Positions 40,449 to 48,651 of a DNA stretch of 55,887 nucleotides are shown piece after piece. How positions within the stretch are numbered: position 1 is the stretch's first letter; each line of letters starts with the position of its first letter. The notes under the pieces were generated by a model. It saw only the letters and a list, made by a program, of their open reading frames with translations, was not told the origin of the DNA and did not search any database. The translations under genes were made by a program, and so were the position numbers. This DNA comes from Methanobrevibacter sp. (GTDB lineage: Archaea; Methanobacteriota; Methanobacteria; Methanobacteriales; Methanobacteriaceae), in assembly GCA_017646885.1 (NCBI GenBank), contig JAGCLR010000373.1:1-55887 (forward strand), in the 5' to 3' direction.

Positions 40449-40805
40449 CTACTCACTCTTATCCTTAACTATATTAAATTCTTTTTCAGTGTAAAACGGT
40501 GTGCTTTCAAGATTATCCCAATCAATTAATGTAGGAGTAATATGCATCATTAGCTGTTGCTGTAGTTTTCTTTCATTAATGATATTTTTGTAATCTTCAT
40601 AAGTCTTCATTGCGCTTAATTCTTTTGCAGATATAAACATTCCTTTTCTTATAATGATGTCTATGAACTTTTCTTGCTTTTCTAACTTATCTGCGATATC
40701 GTTTAATCTATTAGCAACAGTATTGTTTAATGTTGCCATGTGTGGATCAGTAGCATATGACAGATAGCTATCAATTACCATATTTATAAATTCCCTATCT
40801 TTCAT
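40449..40805 (-). CDS. Unknown helical protein
   Basis: 118 residues, helical, opening MKDREFINMVIDSYL. It overlaps the upstream gene by 11 bases. No family recognised. Confidence 0.65.
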   Translation of the reverse strand: MKDREFINMVIDSYLSYATDPHMATLNNTVANRLNDIADKLEKQEKFIDIIIRKGMFISAKELSAMKTYEDYKNIINERKLQQQLMMHITPTLIDWDNLESTPFYTEKEFNIVKDKSE

Positions 40806-41301
40806 ATTTAAAATACTCCTTTAATAAGTTAAATTCTTCCTGTGTAAGTTGCCATTCTTTTTTATATTGTCGATTATAAAGTTTTAAAACCATTCTATCA
40901 TTATGATGTTTGATAAGAATTCTTAATTCTAGAACATCAACATTCTTTTCAAATACAATACTTAATACCTTTTCTTGCTCTTGTGCTTTAATTAGGGCTT
41001 GTTTAATAGAGTCGTAGCAACTATTTATTTTATCATATTCTTCTTTACTACCAAAATAAGTTGTTTTGAATAGTTCTTCCAACGCTTCACTAGGTTTTGC
41101 ATTGTCTATCGCTTCTAGACGTTGTAATGCAGATTTAAGTATATCTCTACATTCAAAATTGCCTATGTATTTATGTAAATATTCATAAGTTTTCTTAACG
41201 AAAGTGGCTTCATCATAATTTCCTTTTGATAGACCAACCATGTTTTCACTCATAACAAAAGCGAATGATAACAACTTCTCTAATGTTTCTATATTGCTCA
41301 T
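40795..41301 (-). CDS. Unknown phage protein of the QALLKAQE family
   Basis: Start ATG 41301 behind GAGGAG. ALQRLEAIDNAKPSEALEELF, SIKQALIKAQEQEKVLSIVFEKNVDVLEL and WQLTQEEFNLLKEYF match the neighbour at 41298 segment by segment, so the two are tandem duplicates. Function unknown. Confidence 0.7.
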   Translation of the reverse strand: MSNIETLEKLLSFAFVMSENMVGLSKGNYDEATFVKKTYEYLHKYIGNFECRDILKSALQRLEAIDNAKPSEALEELFKTTYFGSKEEYDKINSCYDSIKQALIKAQEQEKVLSIVFEKNVDVLELRILIKHHNDRMVLKLYNRQYKKEWQLTQEEFNLLKEYFKYER

Positions 41302-41762
41302 CTCGTCCACTCCTCTAATGTGTCAAATTCTTCTTGGGTAAGTTCATCTGTGGTCCATAAAATATTGTATTCTTCTAATGTTTTGCATTTCTTTAAATTA
41401 TTAACCTGAACATTCTTTTCAAAAACAATCTTTAACACTTTTTGAAAATCAGTTATAATCTCACCCAAATATTTTATTTGACCTTTTAATTTGGTATTTT
41501 CTTCTTCTTGTTCTTGTGCTTTTAGCAATGCTTGTTTAACAACATTAAACCATACAACACAGCAGTCATCAAGGCAATCTTCCCCCATTGCTTCAATGTT
41601 TTTTAAACATTCCAAAGCTTCGCCAGGAGTTGAGTTGTCTATTTGTTCTAGTCTTTGTAATGCTTTTTTTATAGTTAGAAAATCATCATACGTTCCTTCT
41701 AATGAATTTGTGTTTCCGTATGTTTCCATTATTCTGATAAATGATTCTAATTCTTTAGACAT
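41298..41762 (-). CDS. Unknown phage protein of the QALLKAQE family
   Basis: ALQRLEQIDNSTPGEALECL, VVKQALLKAQEQEEEN and LKIVFEKNVQVNNL align with the 40795 product, and KQALLKAQE with the plus-strand 13775 product. It has a Cys-rich centre (CLDDCCVVW). Overlaps the next gene by four bases. Confidence 0.7.
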   Translation of the reverse strand: MSKELESFIRIMETYGNTNSLEGTYDDFLTIKKALQRLEQIDNSTPGEALECLKNIEAMGEDCLDDCCVVWFNVVKQALLKAQEQEEENTKLKGQIKYLGEIITDFQKVLKIVFEKNVQVNNLKKCKTLEEYNILWTTDELTQEEFDTLEEWTR

Positions 41763-41784
41763 ATTCCTACCCCATTCCTACATA

Positions 41785-41967
41785 TCACTCTTTGACTATT
41801 TCTATCTTACTAAAAAGATTCTGTCTTAATAATTGTTGCATGGTTGATTCTGCTACTTCTTTATCTAAGAAAGCTAATTCTCCGACTTTTATATCGATGT
41901 AATAATCAATCGTGCCACAACGTTCAATAATATTTTTTTTCTTATATAATAACAATTTATAAAACAT
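41785..41967 (-). CDS. Small unknown protein
   Basis: 60 residues, basic head (MFYKLLLYKKKN), behind AAGGTGGAAT and just downstream of a promoter. No family recognised. Confidence 0.6.
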   Translation of the reverse strand: MFYKLLLYKKKNIIERCGTIDYYIDIKVGELAFLDKEVAESTMQQLLRQNLFSKIEIVKE

Positions 41968-41984
41968 TTTTTTATTCCACCTTT

Positions 41985-42012
41985 ATTATATCATTATTTT
42001 TTATTAATGCAA
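41985..42012 (-). promoter_or_regulatory. Minus-strand promoter
   Basis: TTGCAT (42012-42007) and TATAAT (41990-41985) on the minus strand, 16 bases apart, directly ahead of the 41967 start. Confidence 0.65.
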
Positions 42013-42019
42013 GCTTTTC

Positions 42020-42217
42020 TTATAAATAATTACCAAAAACAAGCATGGTAATAAATACATAGGTAGCTATACTTAAAAGTATTGTTCCATCTATATTAAT
42101 AGATATTTTTCTAAATCTTTTAGTTCTATAAATTATAGCAACAGTTACTACGCCTATAATTGTGAGACCTAAAAATACAGTATAAATCCACCACAAAATC
42201 CAAGCAAAAATATTCAT
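42020..42217 (-). CDS. Small two-helix membrane protein
   Basis: 65 residues; IFAWILWWIYTVFLGLTIIGV and ILLSIATYVFITMLVFG are membrane helices. Starts on the last base of the upstream stop. No family recognised. Confidence 0.65.
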   Translation of the reverse strand: MNIFAWILWWIYTVFLGLTIIGVVTVAIIYRTKRFRKISINIDGTILLSIATYVFITMLVFGNYL

Positions 42218-42366
42218 TATTCACTATCCTCCCCAGATTCTTCTTCATCATCAGCTTCGTTTCTTTTTCTAATTAAAAAATCTAAACTGTAGCCAATGAA
42301 CATACCTGCTGTAACAGATAAAATAATTATTGCTAATAAAACAAATAAACTGATTTTAAGTATCAT
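42217..42366 (-). CDS. Small membrane protein (49 aa)
   Basis: GAAAGGAAAATTAAAACT precedes ATG 42366. MILKISLFVLLAIIILSVTAG is a membrane helix; the rest ends in an acidic tail (NEADDEEESGEDSE). Its TAA shares a base with the next ATG, so it is coupled to the 42217 gene. Confidence 0.65.
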   Translation of the reverse strand: MILKISLFVLLAIIILSVTAGMFIGYSLDFLIRKRNEADDEEESGEDSE

Positions 42367-42370
42367 AGTT

Positions 42371-42634
42371 TTAATTTTCCTTTCTTTGTTTTTTATAATA
42401 TGTGATTAGTCTATCTAAATACCAACGAGCTTTTTCTAGATCCTGAATTTCTTTATCTAGGAGTTCTAGAGAAGCAGACTCTTTCTTTCCTGCTCTAGAA
42501 ACATATTTTATAACATTTCCTTTACAGAATCCTTCTATCAACCCTTTGTCTTCAATATAATCTATAACTTCTATATTGCCGTCCGTATAATGAGCAGGAT
42601 GATTAACTTGATCTTCTATTTTATCTTTGTTCAT
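42371..42634 (-). CDS. DUF3310 protein
   Basis: VNHPAHYTDGNIEVIDYIED, GNVIKYVSRAGKK and LEKARWYLDRLI are the hallmarks of DUF3310, a small protein present in many phages and sometimes listed as a nucleotide kinase-like protein. 87 residues from ATG 42634; a GTG at 42646 is too near the Shine-Dalgarno. Confidence 0.9.
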   Translation of the reverse strand: MNKDKIEDQVNHPAHYTDGNIEVIDYIEDKGLIEGFCKGNVIKYVSRAGKKESASLELLDKEIQDLEKARWYLDRLITYYKKQRKEN

Positions 42635-42803
42635 TTTCTTTTTCACTCCTTTTTTCTTCCATGTGTCTATCTGCTAATGCTGCTGCTCTAAGAGCAAACA
42701 ATGGAGCTGTGATAAGACACAAAGATATTGCGATTGCAAAAAGTGCAACAGGAGCAGCTAAAATTATTAGTAATGTTAATAACCAAATTGGGATTGTAAT
42801 CAT
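42621..42803 (-). CDS. Small membrane protein
   Basis: 60 residues; one long Leu/Ile/Ala hydrophobic hairpin (WLLTLLIILAAPVALFAIAI onward) then a charged tail. Begins on the last base of the upstream stop and overlaps DUF3310 by 14 bases. Confidence 0.6.
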   Translation of the reverse strand: MITIPIWLLTLLIILAAPVALFAIAISLCLITAPLFALRAAALADRHMEEKRSEKENEQR

Positions 42804-43201
42804 TATTCCACCTCTTTCTCTTCTCTTTCTTCATTAGATAACCATATTGTGCTTTGAATCAACTTAATAGTGTATGGGTTATGAAAACCGAAAAGTCGAA
42901 AACAATTTAGCTCCGCAGGGATATCCATGTTAATTTTATCATGATTAAAGATTTGAAGTATTAATACATCAGACCATGCATCTGAAAGGAAATAATGTTT
43001 TTTAGTTTTTACTGAATAACCAATAACCAGTATATGGTTATAATGTCGTCCTTCATCTCCTGTGTAGAAATATCCTTTGTATGTCTCATTACTGTTTACA
43101 AGATATAACTCATCGATAGTGATCTTGTTTTGTTCGCTTTCAGATAAGTTCTTAGCTACGATAGCTTCATCTATAATTTTTTTAAGTTCCTCAGTGTACA
43201 T
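42803..43201 (-). CDS. Unknown protein
   Basis: ATG 43201 follows AGAGGTGAAAACG. 132 residues with GRHYNHILVIGYSVKTKKHYF in the middle. Overlaps the metallopeptidase-like gene by 11 bases. No family recognised. Confidence 0.65.
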   Translation of the reverse strand: MYTEELKKIIDEAIVAKNLSESEQNKITIDELYLVNSNETYKGYFYTGDEGRHYNHILVIGYSVKTKKHYFLSDAWSDVLILQIFNHDKINMDIPAELNCFRLFGFHNPYTIKLIQSTIWLSNEEREEKEVE

Positions 43202-43658
43202 CGTTTTCACCTCTTTTTGTTTCGTAAATATATTTTCCTATTTCCGTAGACGACCCCTCATACCAAATCGAATCGTAATCTGCATTTGGAAGTCCTTTCT
43301 TTTCTCTGTGGTTTTGATAATTATATCTGATCACGGAAGGAATTGCTACCACAAAGAGCCAGAAAGGTCCCATCCATACATTTTGGTATGAATGTCCAAG
43401 CTCATGGTAGGAAACTTCTTCAGAAGAGTCCTGATCTCTTACTTGAAAAAGACCTAGTGAGAATCCTCCCCACCACTTACCAACTATAAATTGAACGGTT
43501 CCAAAGTATTTTTTTGGTTTGTGACCTGTGATTAAAAGACCTAAAGCCACAAAAGCACCCATAATATTAGCTACAATACCCCATGTAAAGTTTAAAATGT
43601 AGTATAACCACCTGTTTTTTGCAAACCAAATACCGATTTTTACTGTAAAATTTTTCAT
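43191..43658 (-). CDS. Membrane protein with HELGH metallopeptidase-like motif
   Basis: 155 residues. One or two membrane helices (WGIVANIMGAFVALGLLITG), then VGKWWGGFSLGLF, then SYHELGHSYQN with HExxH at 85-89, a hydrophobic segment and IPSVIRYNYQNH. Phage and bacterial proteins of this plan keep HELGH but are functionally unknown; zinc protease activity is a reasonable inference. It has its own consensus promoter. Confidence 0.75.
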   Translation of the reverse strand: MKNFTVKIGIWFAKNRWLYYILNFTWGIVANIMGAFVALGLLITGHKPKKYFGTVQFIVGKWWGGFSLGLFQVRDQDSSEEVSYHELGHSYQNVWMGPFWLFVVAIPSVIRYNYQNHREKKGLPNADYDSIWYEGSSTEIGKYIYETKRGENDVH

Positions 43659-43698
43659 TTTTTGTGTTTTTTCCTCCTTTTTTCTCTATTTTCACCCT

Positions 43699-43727
43699 AT
43701 TATAATACAAAAAAATGTCTATGTCAA
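43699..43727 (-). promoter_or_regulatory. Consensus minus-strand promoter
   Basis: TTGACA (43727-43722), 17-base spacer, TATAAT (43704-43699) on the minus strand, right after the T run of the preceding terminator. Confidence 0.9.
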
Positions 43728-43728
43728 G

Positions 43729-43755
43729 AAAAAAAGACCATTTTCTGGTCTTTTA
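43729..43755 (-). terminator. Terminator, works on both strands
   Basis: AAAGACCA pairs with TGGTCTTT around GAAAA (minus strand), followed by T runs on both sides. Confidence 0.85.
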
Positions 43756-43763
43756 TATTTTTT

Positions 43764-44066
43764 TTAGAATGGAAGGTCTGTCGATGCCTCATATTCAAGC
43801 TTCGCCCTTTTAGCCAAAAGGAAATCAATCATTGCTACTAGCGCTGCTGCACCCTGAGGAAGACTAGTGCTCTCCATAAACAACTCTATAATACCGTTTT
43901 TGATATTATATAAATGAGTAGAGTCAAGCTTATATAAACTATATTTTTTAGAATCTGATGCTGAATACCAGATCTTGTTCTGTGCTAGATAACCAAACCA
44001 TGCATCTAAAAAAGTATCTTCATCAACATGATCTATTGCTAGTCTTAAATATTTTTTCTTTTCCAT
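43764..44066 (-). CDS. Unknown protein
   Basis: ATG 44066 follows AAAGGTAACAAGA. 100 residues, helical, with SLPQGAAALVAMIDFLLAK at the C-terminal half. Cotranscribed with the ClpP-like gene 20 bases before it. No family recognised. Confidence 0.65.
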   Translation of the reverse strand: MEKKKYLRLAIDHVDEDTFLDAWFGYLAQNKIWYSASDSKKYSLYKLDSTHLYNIKNGIIELFMESTSLPQGAAALVAMIDFLLAKRAKLEYEASTDLPF

Positions 44067-44085
44067 TCTTGTTACCTTTCTTTCT

Positions 44086-44718
44086 TTATAAGGAAGACAT
44101 AACTTCATCTACCACTCCATACTTTAGTTGATCCTCAACATACATGTACCATTCACTATTTTTATGTTTGTTGAAAGTCTTTACATCAATTTTAGTTTTT
44201 TGAAGAACATACTCTCTCATTTTTTCAACAGTATGGTTATAATCTTTCATTTGAGCTTGAGTTTGTTCAAAAGTTCCTTGAGCTCCTCCAGAGCCTGAAT
44301 GAATTAATGCTGTGGCTGTTGGAAGAGTAAATCTCTTATGTCCTGAGATTAAGATTAAGAAAGCGGCACTCATAGCCACTCCCATGTTGTAAGTGTAAAC
44401 AGGAGTCTTACTTAAATTAATTATGTCCATAAGAGAGAAACACACTGCGGCATCTCCTCCATAACAATGTAGATAAATTTTAATTGGCTTTCTATCTTCA
44501 ACAGGAATACCTTCGTCTTGTTTATTAAAGCGCATAATTTGTTTGCCGATTTCTAAACTATGGTCGTCGATACTATCATCAAGCCAAATTTCTCTGTTTT
44601 TTAAATTATTATAAAAAGTAAGTAAATCTGGATCAGGTAATACAGTATCTGTAACCTCTTTGTCTAAGTCCATTCCTAGTAATTCTGTTAATTCTTCAAT
44701 GTTGTTGATTTCATTCAT
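44086..44718 (-). CDS. ClpP-like serine protease
   Basis: IYLHCYGGDAAVCFSLMDII, GVAMSAAF with the nucleophile Ser117 and TALIHSGSGGAQGTF with His140 match ClpP/S14 peptidases. The third catalytic residue seems to be Glu (SEWYM... where ClpP has RDRFM), a conservative change. 210 residues is the normal ClpP length. In phages ClpP-type proteases often mature the capsid, but no capsid gene is near, so regulated proteolysis is also possible. Starts behind a strong promoter. Confidence 0.8.
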   Translation of the reverse strand: MNEINNIEELTELLGMDLDKEVTDTVLPDPDLLTFYNNLKNREIWLDDSIDDHSLEIGKQIMRFNKQDEGIPVEDRKPIKIYLHCYGGDAAVCFSLMDIINLSKTPVYTYNMGVAMSAAFLILISGHKRFTLPTATALIHSGSGGAQGTFEQTQAQMKDYNHTVEKMREYVLQKTKIDVKTFNKHKNSEWYMYVEDQLKYGVVDEVMSSL

Positions 44719-44787
44719 GTTTTTTTTATCCTCTTTTTTCTTTATTTTCTTATTTTTACGAAGAACACTTTTGTTTTCTTCGATTTT

Positions 44788-44815
44788 ATTATATCAAAAT
44801 TTAAATCAATGTCAA
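44788..44815 (-). promoter_or_regulatory. Minus-strand promoter of the ClpP-like gene
   Basis: TTGACA (44815-44810) and TATAAT (44793-44788), 16 bases apart on the minus strand. A second possible -10 with TG extension (TGGTATAAT) lies at 44849-44857. Confidence 0.85.
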
Positions 44816-44835
44816 GATTTATTTTTTTAACTCAC

Positions 44836-44920
44836 ATAATTTCCCATAATTATACCAAAATTTACCATAAAACTGCCGAATAAAATGGTGATTTTATTTA
44901 GAGTAATTGTGGGAAATTAT
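44836..44920. promoter_or_regulatory. 17-bp inverted repeat upstream of the ClpP-like promoter
   Basis: ATAATTTCCCATAATTA (44836-44852) and TAATTGTGGGAAATTAT (44904-44920) are inverted copies with one mismatch, 51 bases apart. They could bind a looping repressor; the second -10 box overlaps the first copy. Confidence 0.45.
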
Positions 44921-44949
44921 GGGAAGATTGTGTGATAATGTGTGATTAA

Positions 44950-45651
44950 TTAAAACCACCAGTTTTGGAGGTTTTCTGAAATCTTGTTAAAAAACTCTTT
45001 TATATCAGATTCTTTTCTCTGATTTTCTTTTTCTATAAGCTCTCTGTATTTTAATCTGTCATCTTCTAACCAATCTGAACTGTAATAAATTTCAACATTT
45101 TCATATTTACCATACATTGCTGGATGCTTTTTAATTTCTTCAGCACATTTTCGATAGCTGGAGAATGGAACCTGCTCACCATCTACAATATCATCATGAG
45201 TTTTAAACAACACAATTTCTTTTCCATCTTTCTTTCCTACGATTTTATGTCCTACAGTGTACTTTGCTACTTTTTTAAAAAACTGAAGAGACTCTTGATT
45301 ATAATCTTCTGAAATTACTCTATTACCTATTTCTATACATTGTTCTAAAGTTTGTACGATATTTTCTTTTTCGTCATCAACCATATGTTTTAAGTTTTTG
45401 TAATATTCTTTCATTAAAGTAAGTTTATGAACTAAAAGCTCTACCATAAAAAGCCAATCCCAGTCCATATCATACTTACAAAATTCTCTCCATCTTTTTT
45501 TCCAGTCTGGATGTTTTTTCAAATCTCTAAACGCGTGTCCAGCCTTTTCACTTTTTGTAACTTTGTGTTGTAGCTTAGTCTCACGCTTTAAAACATCTCT
45601 TAAGCTTTCAAAGAAAGATTTGGAATAACCTACTTTCATTTTATCTTTCAT
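44950..45651 (-). CDS. Unknown helical protein
   Basis: ATG 45651 follows GGAGGTTAAAACTTT. 233 charged, Lys-rich residues with a Trp-rich segment (WRWR-like: WKKRWREFCKYDMDWDWLF). It sits 16 bases after the PhoH gene. No family recognised. Confidence 0.7.
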   Translation of the reverse strand: MKDKMKVGYSKSFFESLRDVLKRETKLQHKVTKSEKAGHAFRDLKKHPDWKKRWREFCKYDMDWDWLFMVELLVHKLTLMKEYYKNLKHMVDDEKENIVQTLEQCIEIGNRVISEDYNQESLQFFKKVAKYTVGHKIVGKKDGKEIVLFKTHDDIVDGEQVPFSSYRKCAEEIKKHPAMYGKYENVEIYYSSDWLEDDRLKYRELIEKENQRKESDIKEFFNKISENLQNWWF

Positions 45652-45667
45652 AAAGTTTTAACCTCCA

Positions 45668-46513
45668 TTAGTCTAATTTGTCTGCTAAAGCTGCAGTAGC
45701 AGAACGCTCTGATTTTACCAATTTTACATGAGCGAATAGTGGGTTACCCTTTAATCTATCGATCATGGTTTCAATTCCTCTTGAGTTTTCAAAAGAAGTT
45801 TTATCTCTTTGAACAATATCTCCATCCATCCAAACAGCACTTCCTTCTGCCGCTCTGGCTATAATAAGTTGGATGTGTTCTTTACTAAGGTTTTCTGATT
45901 CTGAACACATGATAATGGCATTTTTAATATCTCGACCTCTTAAAAATTGTAGAGGTTGTATCTCTAGCTGTCCTTCTTCTATCATTTTTAAAGCTCTCTT
46001 CTCGCCACCTACATGATCTATGAAAGGTCCGAGGAAAGGCAGGAGCTTCTCTTTTGCATCTCCAGGAAGCGCTCCTAAATCTTTTGTGTCTTTTACATCT
46101 ACATTATTTCTTATCCAAACAATCTTCTCAAAAGTTTTTTCTCTTAATGCTTCTAAAGCAGCTGTTATTAACAAAAGCGTCTTTCCTGTACCCCAAGAGC
46201 CTGTTATAATCTTAACTGTTGAATCTTGGTCATGTAACATATCAAAAGCACAACTCTGCTCTGCGTTTTTAGGGTTATAGACAGTGTTCATTCTACCATC
46301 TTTTGGATCTTTTACTTTAATAGAAGCTCTGTTTATTTTTTCTAGCTTTCCATTCTTCTTTTTGTAAATAGAAGAAGCTGTATTGTCTTCTTTGTTTATT
46401 ACTATTAAATATTCGTTTTCTAGTAACTCAAGAGGGCACTCTCCGTCTTGATATAAATTGACGAGCTCTTCGTCTGTTGGAAACCATTTTTTCCATCCTG
46501 TATATTCTGTCAT
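45668..46513 (-). CDS. phoH: PhoH-like ATPase
   Basis: The Walker A GSWGTGKT (105-112) is followed by KIVWIRNNVDVKD, LGALPGDAKEKLLPFLGPF and IIMCSESENLSKEHIQLI, the order of PhoH-family P-loop ATPases. PhoH is common in large phages and has been tied to phosphate stress and RNA metabolism; its phage role is unsettled. The N-terminal 100 residues include a short extra domain. Confidence 0.85.
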   Translation of the reverse strand: MTEYTGWKKWFPTDEELVNLYQDGECPLELLENEYLIVINKEDNTASSIYKKKNGKLEKINRASIKVKDPKDGRMNTVYNPKNAEQSCAFDMLHDQDSTVKIITGSWGTGKTLLLITAALEALREKTFEKIVWIRNNVDVKDTKDLGALPGDAKEKLLPFLGPFIDHVGGEKRALKMIEEGQLEIQPLQFLRGRDIKNAIIMCSESENLSKEHIQLIIARAAEGSAVWMDGDIVQRDKTSFENSRGIETMIDRLKGNPLFAHVKLVKSERSATAALADKLD

Positions 46514-46546
46514 ATTACTACCCCTATTCTTTAATGGTGCTAAAAT

Positions 46547-47062
46547 CTATTTATTGAAAATCTTACGAGCTTTGTCATAGGCATCTTCAGTTAAACCATA
46601 TGCAGCTCTTGTTCTAATAAAATGAGAATACATTTGTTTTTCTTTATTAGATAACCAGCCTGCGCCACCAAATATATCTTCATCATCTATTATAATATAT
46701 TTATCTTTTTTGTCAAGGTGTTTTTCTATATATCTCCTAATTTGTCCAATTCTATCCCATCCTAAATATCGATCATTAGAAAAGTCTGTGATTCCTACAA
46801 AGTTTATATTTGCGTCTTTAAAAGTTTTTGCAATAAGCTTGGCCCATTCAATATTATAACTTGAAGAAGTTCTAACTGATGTATCTGGATTAAAATCTCG
46901 TCTCCAACTACTTGATAGGACAACCTTACAATTAAAATCTTCGCATATTTTTCTTAACACAGATATGTTTTTAGGATCTAAACCCCATTCATCCAAAATA
47001 GACATTAAATAGGTTGTATTATTCAAAACCCCATCTAAATCTAAAAAAATATAATTGCTCAT
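46547..47062 (-). CDS. HAD-fold protein of the RNA-repair (Swiss army knife) type
   Basis: IFLDLDGVLNNTTYL is HAD motif I with the nucleophilic Asp and DxD, VVLSSSWRRDF is motif II, and IIDDEDIF a late motif. This arrangement is typical of the small HAD domain found in phage polynucleotide repair proteins. It likely removes a phosphate from a nucleic-acid or nucleotide end. Overlaps thyX by four bases. Confidence 0.75.
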   Translation of the reverse strand: MSNYIFLDLDGVLNNTTYLMSILDEWGLDPKNISVLRKICEDFNCKVVLSSSWRRDFNPDTSVRTSSSYNIEWAKLIAKTFKDANINFVGITDFSNDRYLGWDRIGQIRRYIEKHLDKKDKYIIIDDEDIFGGAGWLSNKEKQMYSHFIRTRAAYGLTEDAYDKARKIFNK

Positions 47063-47625
47063 TTTTTATCTCCAAATGTTTCAGCTTTTGCGCATGGAAA
47101 CATTTCTGTACATTTATTGTTTCGATATTCACACAAAGGAACCAATAACCCCTCAAATTCAGGATTTACTTTTAAAACTTCCTGTTTCATTAAATTAGCT
47201 ACATATCGCATCAAAGGGTCTGCCTGGTTACATAAACGTTTGTGCATAAAAAACATTAATTCTTGTGCATTAATACTTAAAATATGAGAAACGAAAGTTC
47301 CCTGTGGAAGATCTTCCCTGGATTTTTCTCTTTCAGGATGCCTGTCATCTCTTTGTGTTGATACATAATGATTACAACCTATATGATGTCTTACTATATG
47401 ATTTTGGATATAGTATGGTATTGTGAGTTTGATTCCAAACCATAATTCTCTGATAGGACTGTGTTCAGAAGCTAATAACTTTTTCTTCCATTCTATATCA
47501 ACCGTTTTAGTTGTTGATAATAGTTTTTTACCCACTGTGTTTAGGGTGCAAGTTTTACACCATAACCAATCTTCTTCTGTTGGGTGTTTTAAAATTTCTA
47601 CTTTGATTTGATTTTTATCTACCAT
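47059..47625 (-). CDS. thyX: ThyX-type flavin-dependent thymidylate synthase (divergent)
   Basis: HSPIRELWFGIKLTIPYYIQNHIVRHHIGCNHYVSTQRDD contains the ThyX signature in altered form (RHH.G.N...STQR where RHR..S.NE.S.R is usual); NAQELMFFMHKRLC and LVPLCEYRN follow. It would methylate dUMP to dTMP using FAD, feeding DNA synthesis together with the dUTPase upstream. The changed residues may mean an altered substrate or mechanism. Confidence 0.75.
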   Translation of the reverse strand: MVDKNQIKVEILKHPTEEDWLWCKTCTLNTVGKKLLSTTKTVDIEWKKKLLASEHSPIRELWFGIKLTIPYYIQNHIVRHHIGCNHYVSTQRDDRHPEREKSREDLPQGTFVSHILSINAQELMFFMHKRLCNQADPLMRYVANLMKQEVLKVNPEFEGLLVPLCEYRNNKCTEMFPCAKAETFGDKK

Positions 47626-47638
47626 TATTTTACTCCTT

Positions 47639-47729
47639 TGGCATCGGCGGCAGGATTCGAACCTGTGTGCCCCTTACAGGACCTATAACTTTAGCAAAGT
47701 CACCTCTTCAACCACTTGAGTACGCCGAT
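47639..47729 (-). tRNA. tRNA-Ser (anticodon GCT), CCA encoded
   Basis: On the minus strand ATCGGCG pairs with CGCCGAT, then discriminator G and CCA. D stem CTC/GAG, anticodon stem TGACT/AGTTA with loop TTGCTAA (anticodon GCT), a long variable arm as expected for Ser, and a T arm with loop TTCGAAT. One mismatch in the T stem. It reads AGC/AGT codons and lies in the operon between an unknown gene and thyX. Confidence 0.93.
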
Positions 47730-47762
47730 GTTTATGTGTAGACTATCGCCTACACAATTTTA

Positions 47763-48266
47763 TTAATTAGAAGATTTTTTAATATCTTCCCAAATTTTAC
47801 TTTCTCTTGAAAGAACTTCATCACAAGCTTTTTCATTTTGATTAAACCAGATGATTCTATAAGATTTATCTTCTTCTTTTTGTTTAAAGATAAATTTTAT
47901 ACCAAAAGTTTTAACATTATTATATGTATTTTCAATTTTAGTAATTGATAAAACATTATCTAAGTTAATAGACACACCTCTGAAATTGCGAATATGAGAA
48001 ACTTTTTTATTGTTAATATAAACTTTTCTCTTCTCTTCTTTTTTTACTTCTTTTACTATTTCTTTTTCAAAATCTTCAGTGTTTTCTTCAGAATATCTAT
48101 CCCATAATTCCTGTTTAGAACCCAATTTATAGTCTTTTTTCTTTTTCTTACTTTTAATTCCTTCTGAACCCTCTAAATTTTTAGCAGGTCTGTGTCTCTT
48201 TTTATTGAATTCCTCATCATAGAGATACTCATATTCATCTTCATAATCATCTTCTATACTATACAT
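47763..48266 (-). CDS. Unknown Lys-rich protein
   Basis: 167 residues. The first 75 are highly charged and probably disordered (DDYEDEYEYLYDEEFNKKRHR); the second half is a beta-rich domain (VSINLDNVLSITKIENTYNN then FGIKFIFKQKEEDKSYRIIWF). Overlaps the upstream gene by eight bases. No family recognised. Confidence 0.65.
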   Translation of the reverse strand: MYSIEDDYEDEYEYLYDEEFNKKRHRPAKNLEGSEGIKSKKKKKDYKLGSKQELWDRYSEENTEDFEKEIVKEVKKEEKRKVYINNKKVSHIRNFRGVSINLDNVLSITKIENTYNNVKTFGIKFIFKQKEEDKSYRIIWFNQNEKACDEVLSRESKIWEDIKKSSN

Positions 48267-48651
48267 TATTTGCTTCCCTCACAATTTGTTTTGCTTTTTC
48301 TAATACTGAATAATATAACTTATCATTTCCTTCGGCTTTGGCAAAGTAATCCAATACTCTATTGTAAAAATATTCCGTATCAGGTTCGCTTGCTATCTCT
48401 CTAACCTTAACATTTCCATGTTTATCTGGTTCGACAAAAGCTATTACATAAAAATGATTATCAGAAGTTTTGGCCTCAATTCCCACACCTTCTGACACAG
48501 GCAAGTTTACAAACCCTGTTATTTCATTTTCAAAAACCAACCTAGATATAACATGAATTCTTAAATCTTTTTCTTCATATAACACTTTGATTTTAGGCGA
48601 ATTTTCTGTGATAATTTCTTCTATTTTAAACTTTTTACTCATTTTTTTCAC
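48259..48651 (-). CDS. Unknown protein
   Basis: 130 residues with strands then helices; GFVNLPVSEGVGIEAKTSDNHF in the middle. Overlaps both neighbours. No family recognised. Confidence 0.65.
   Translation of the reverse strand: MKKMSKKFKIEEIITENSPKIKVLYEEKDLRIHVISRLVFENEITGFVNLPVSEGVGIEAKTSDNHFYVIAFVEPDKHGNVKVREIASEPDTEYFYNRVLDYFAKAEGNDKLYYSVLEKAKQIVREANNV

Noticed and set aside
43191..43658. Holin call for the HELGH membrane protein
   Set aside because: The HExxH motif and the long soluble part fit a metallopeptidase-like protein better than a holin.
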